Shown here in pieces: positions 62,669 through 64,000 of a stretch of DNA of 64,000 nt; the stretch's first letter is position 1, and every line of letters starts with the position of its first letter. The notes under the pieces were generated by a model that ran no database searches, was not told where the DNA came from, and saw only the letters and a list, made by a program, of their open reading frames with translations. Position numbers and translations under genes: made by a program. Source of the stretch: Butyrivibrio proteoclasticus. GTDB lineage: Bacteria; Bacillota; Clostridia; Lachnospirales; Lachnospiraceae. Location: positions 1-64,000 of the forward strand of contig NZ_FOXO01000009.1 of assembly GCF_900115735.1 (NCBI RefSeq), written 5' to 3'.

Positions 62669-63379
62669 ATGAATAACAAGGATGTTACGGTTGAGTATCT
62701 GCTTGAGAATCCTCAGAATATAAAGTTTGCGTTTCAACCGATTATTAAACTGGAAGACAATTCAATATATGGCTACGAAGCTCTTATGAGACCTGAACCA
62801 TATACACCTGTTGAGTTTATAAAAGCTGTAGCTGAGATGGATAAGCTTTATCTGATAGAAGAGATTACCAACTATTACGGAGTTAAGCATTTCATGGAGG
62901 CAGGACTTGAAGGAATGCTCTTTATGAATTCTTTTCCATCGGTATGTATGAGGATTGAACAGACTAAACAGGTAGCAGCACTTGGCGGTGATACCATGAG
63001 AAATCGCCTTGTTTATGAAATGCTTGAATATACCAAGCTTGAAAAATATGCCTGGGAGATGAAAAAAGTTGCTTTTTCTATTGAAGGAGCAACTCCGCTT
63101 GTGGCTATAGATGATTTTGGAACCGGCAGCAACATAGACAAGGAGTGTCTTGATTTTTACAGACCTGATCTTGTTAAGATCGATAGGAAATTTGTATCCG
63201 GTGTGGATAAGGATTTTACCAAGCAGCATAACGTAAAAGAAATTATTGAGGAACTTAAGGCAAGAGATATAATTATTCTTGCAGAAGGAATTGAGACTCA
63301 GGAAGAATATAATTTCTTTAAGAGAATGAAAATTGACCTTGCTCAAGGGTACTTTTTAGGTGAACCTAAGATTTATTAA
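62669..63379 (+). CDS. EAL-domain c-di-GMP phosphodiesterase (stand-alone)
   Basis: 236 residues, a single EAL domain without sensor or GGDEF. Catalytic residues look intact: YGYEALMRP (EAL motif), FMNSFPS (Asn), YEMLEYT (Glu), AIDDFGTGSNI, DLVKIDRKF, LAEGIET and AQGYFLGEP. It would linearise cyclic di-GMP. AAAAGGG lies five bases before the ATG. It follows the chemoreceptor operon terminator; its own terminator overlaps its stop. Confidence 0.9.
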   Translation: MNNKDVTVEYLLENPQNIKFAFQPIIKLEDNSIYGYEALMRPEPYTPVEFIKAVAEMDKLYLIEEITNYYGVKHFMEAGLEGMLFMNSFPSVCMRIEQTKQVAALGGDTMRNRLVYEMLEYTKLEKYAWEMKKVAFSIEGATPLVAIDDFGTGSNIDKECLDFYRPDLVKIDRKFVSGVDKDFTKQHNVKEIIEELKARDIIILAEGIETQEEYNFFKRMKIDLAQGYFLGEPKIY

Positions 63380-63393
63380 TCTTAGGTTCTTTT
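63363..63393 (+). terminator. Intrinsic terminator overlapping the EAL gene stop
   Basis: AACCTAAGATT (63363-63373) pairs perfectly with AATCTTAGGTT (63378-63388), loop TATT, then T-rich. Confidence 0.9.
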
Positions 63394-63436
63394 GTAAATA
63401 ATTTCAAATATTATAAATTGAGGAGAAAAGCAGATG

Positions 63437-63600
63437 TCAACTACCACGCACCTAAAGGTACGTGGCTTGCGACTCCCCTGTAGTTCGTTGCAATAACTCC
63501 TACATTTTGTCGGTGTAACTTCCGTGGGGTCGCATCATGGGACGGTTGACACCGCCCCTTACGACAAAGATTTACTCTGCCGTAACTGTATCAGGTACTT
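63437..63600 (-). ncRNA. Probable omega RNA (reRNA) scaffold of the TnpB element
   Basis: In this element group the RNA guide scaffold overlaps the tnpB 3' end and the right end. Here about 130 structured, non-coding bases follow the tnpB stop. The end hairpin pairs completely only as minus-strand RNA, where one position becomes a U-G pair (it is a C-A mismatch on the plus strand), which fits an RNA of that strand. The guide would be read from flanking DNA, roughly 63436 downwards. Confidence 0.6.
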
Positions 63601-64000
63601 GACTATCTTCAAGATAGTTGATTCCCATGCGGTACAGATTCATAGCTCCAATGCGGTCATCGTTTGATTTATAGCCACAGTTCTTACAAGTAAACAGATG
63701 CAATTTCTTATCACGATTGGCTTTTTCAATGTGTCCACATACAGGACAGCACTGACTCGTATAACGAGGGTCAACCTTAATAACAGTAGACTGATTCTGT
63801 TTAGCTTTGTAGATGAGTTTCTGTTCAAGGTCATAAAAAGACCACGATACGGAAACGTAGCGGTCTTTGGTTCTGACACACTCTGTAGCATTACGAACGC
63901 CTGACAAATCTTCAAGAACAAAGAGCGTATGCTTCGGGTTGGATTCAATGAGTGCCTTTGATACCTGATGGTTAACATCCTGCATCCAACGGTTTTCTCG
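63572..64000 (-). CDS. tnpB: TnpB (OrfB) RNA-guided nuclease/transposase accessory, C-terminal part
   Basis: About 143 C-terminal residues; the frame is open to the window edge. RuvC-like Glu motif in LFVLEDLSGVRNAT, zinc ribbon CCPVCGHIEKANRD ... TCKNCGYKSN, and the final catalytic Asp in NDDRIGAMNL. IQVDPRYTS-type segment (here IKVDPRYTSQ) also matches. TnpB cuts DNA matching the element flank using the omega RNA and helps the IS persist. No frameshift is seen in the visible part. Confidence 0.9.
   Translation of the reverse strand, partial: RENRWMQDVNHQVSKALIESNPKHTLFVLEDLSGVRNATECVRTKDRYVSVSWSFYDLEQKLIYKAKQNQSTVIKVDPRYTSQCCPVCGHIEKANRDKKLHLFTCKNCGYKSNDDRIGAMNLYRMGINYLEDSQVPDTVTAE

Larger units (their letters stand above)
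63437..64000 (-). mobile_element. IS200/IS605-group insertion element, right end (partial)
   Basis: A minus-strand element whose tnpB gene runs off the window edge. Its right end carries the characteristic subterminal hairpin CCACGCACC/GGTACGTGG (63444-63452 with 63457-63465) close to the probable junction near 63437. The left end and any tnpA gene lie outside. It sits just downstream of a ribosome-site-like GAGGAGAAAAGCAGATG, so it may have landed at the start of a gene. Confidence 0.8.

Overview
The window looks like an AT-rich chromosome segment of an anaerobic Firmicute of the family Lachnospiraceae, most likely a rumen or gut plant-fibre degrader of the Butyrivibrio/Pseudobutyrivibrio type. 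The genus is inferred, not proven. The evidence is the conserved clostridial gene orders (dgtA-like/dnaG/rpoD/trmK; pyrH/frr/uppS/cdsA/dxr/rseP/ispG/polC), PolC as replicative polymerase, strong GGAGG ribosome sites, a pectin/uronate catabolic locus, and several c-di-GMP and chemosensory genes.

Layout. 1-660: 3' end of an IS66-type transposase, then a tRNA-Leu with its own promoter and terminator. 664-4460: HAD phosphatase, an orphan sugar-binding lipoprotein and three small uncharacterised genes, one built of 11-residue repeats. 4498-12316: dGTPase-like protein, primase, RpoD, TrmK, a TGS-type nucleoside kinase and a sugar-nucleotide epimerase, nearly all tightly spaced. 12527-13725: a small unknown gene and rnpB (class A RNase P RNA), which is bracketed by two related multi-hairpin repeats. 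13962-30043: a carbohydrate region with kduI-kduD-KDPG aldolase-kdgK (unsaturated uronate catabolism), a GGDEF/HD-GYP pair, a LacI regulator with three matching operators, two ABC permeases plus a binding lipoprotein, and cytoplasmic GH35 and GH2 enzymes. Together these suggest uptake and breakdown of a galactose- and uronate-containing pectic oligosaccharide. 30110-36465: truA, a preQ1-riboswitch-controlled queT, an unknown gene, rlmD, argS behind an arginine-codon leader peptide and attenuator, and a frameshifted nucleoside phosphorylase. 36466-38450: a small accessory islet (HTH protein, dinD, remnants). 38449-45847: serine hydrolase, PadR regulator with a 14-bp operator array and its membrane partner, a membrane glycosyltransferase, a secreted protein and a polysaccharide deacetylase. 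45879-57682: bactofilin and the conserved pyrH-to-polC cluster. 57765-63379: PAP2 phosphatase, a peptide-binding-type lipoprotein that appears circularly permuted, a chemoreceptor in the same operon, and an EAL phosphodiesterase. 63437-64000: right end of an IS605-type element with a TnpB gene cut by the window edge.

The observations I rate highest are: (1) the argS leader at 33736-33926, with a 19-codon peptide containing RRRQRR and mutually exclusive RNA stems ending in a terminator; (2) the circularly permuted solute-binding protein at 58587-60425 paired with a chemoreceptor; (3) the HD-GYP protein at 19356-20627, whose extracytoplasmic domain resembles a family-2 cellulose-binding module and sits beside a GGDEF protein; (4) the covarying hairpin repeats on both sides of rnpB; (5) the 14-bp tandem operator array at the padR promoter. 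All functional assignments come from reading motifs; no database search was run.
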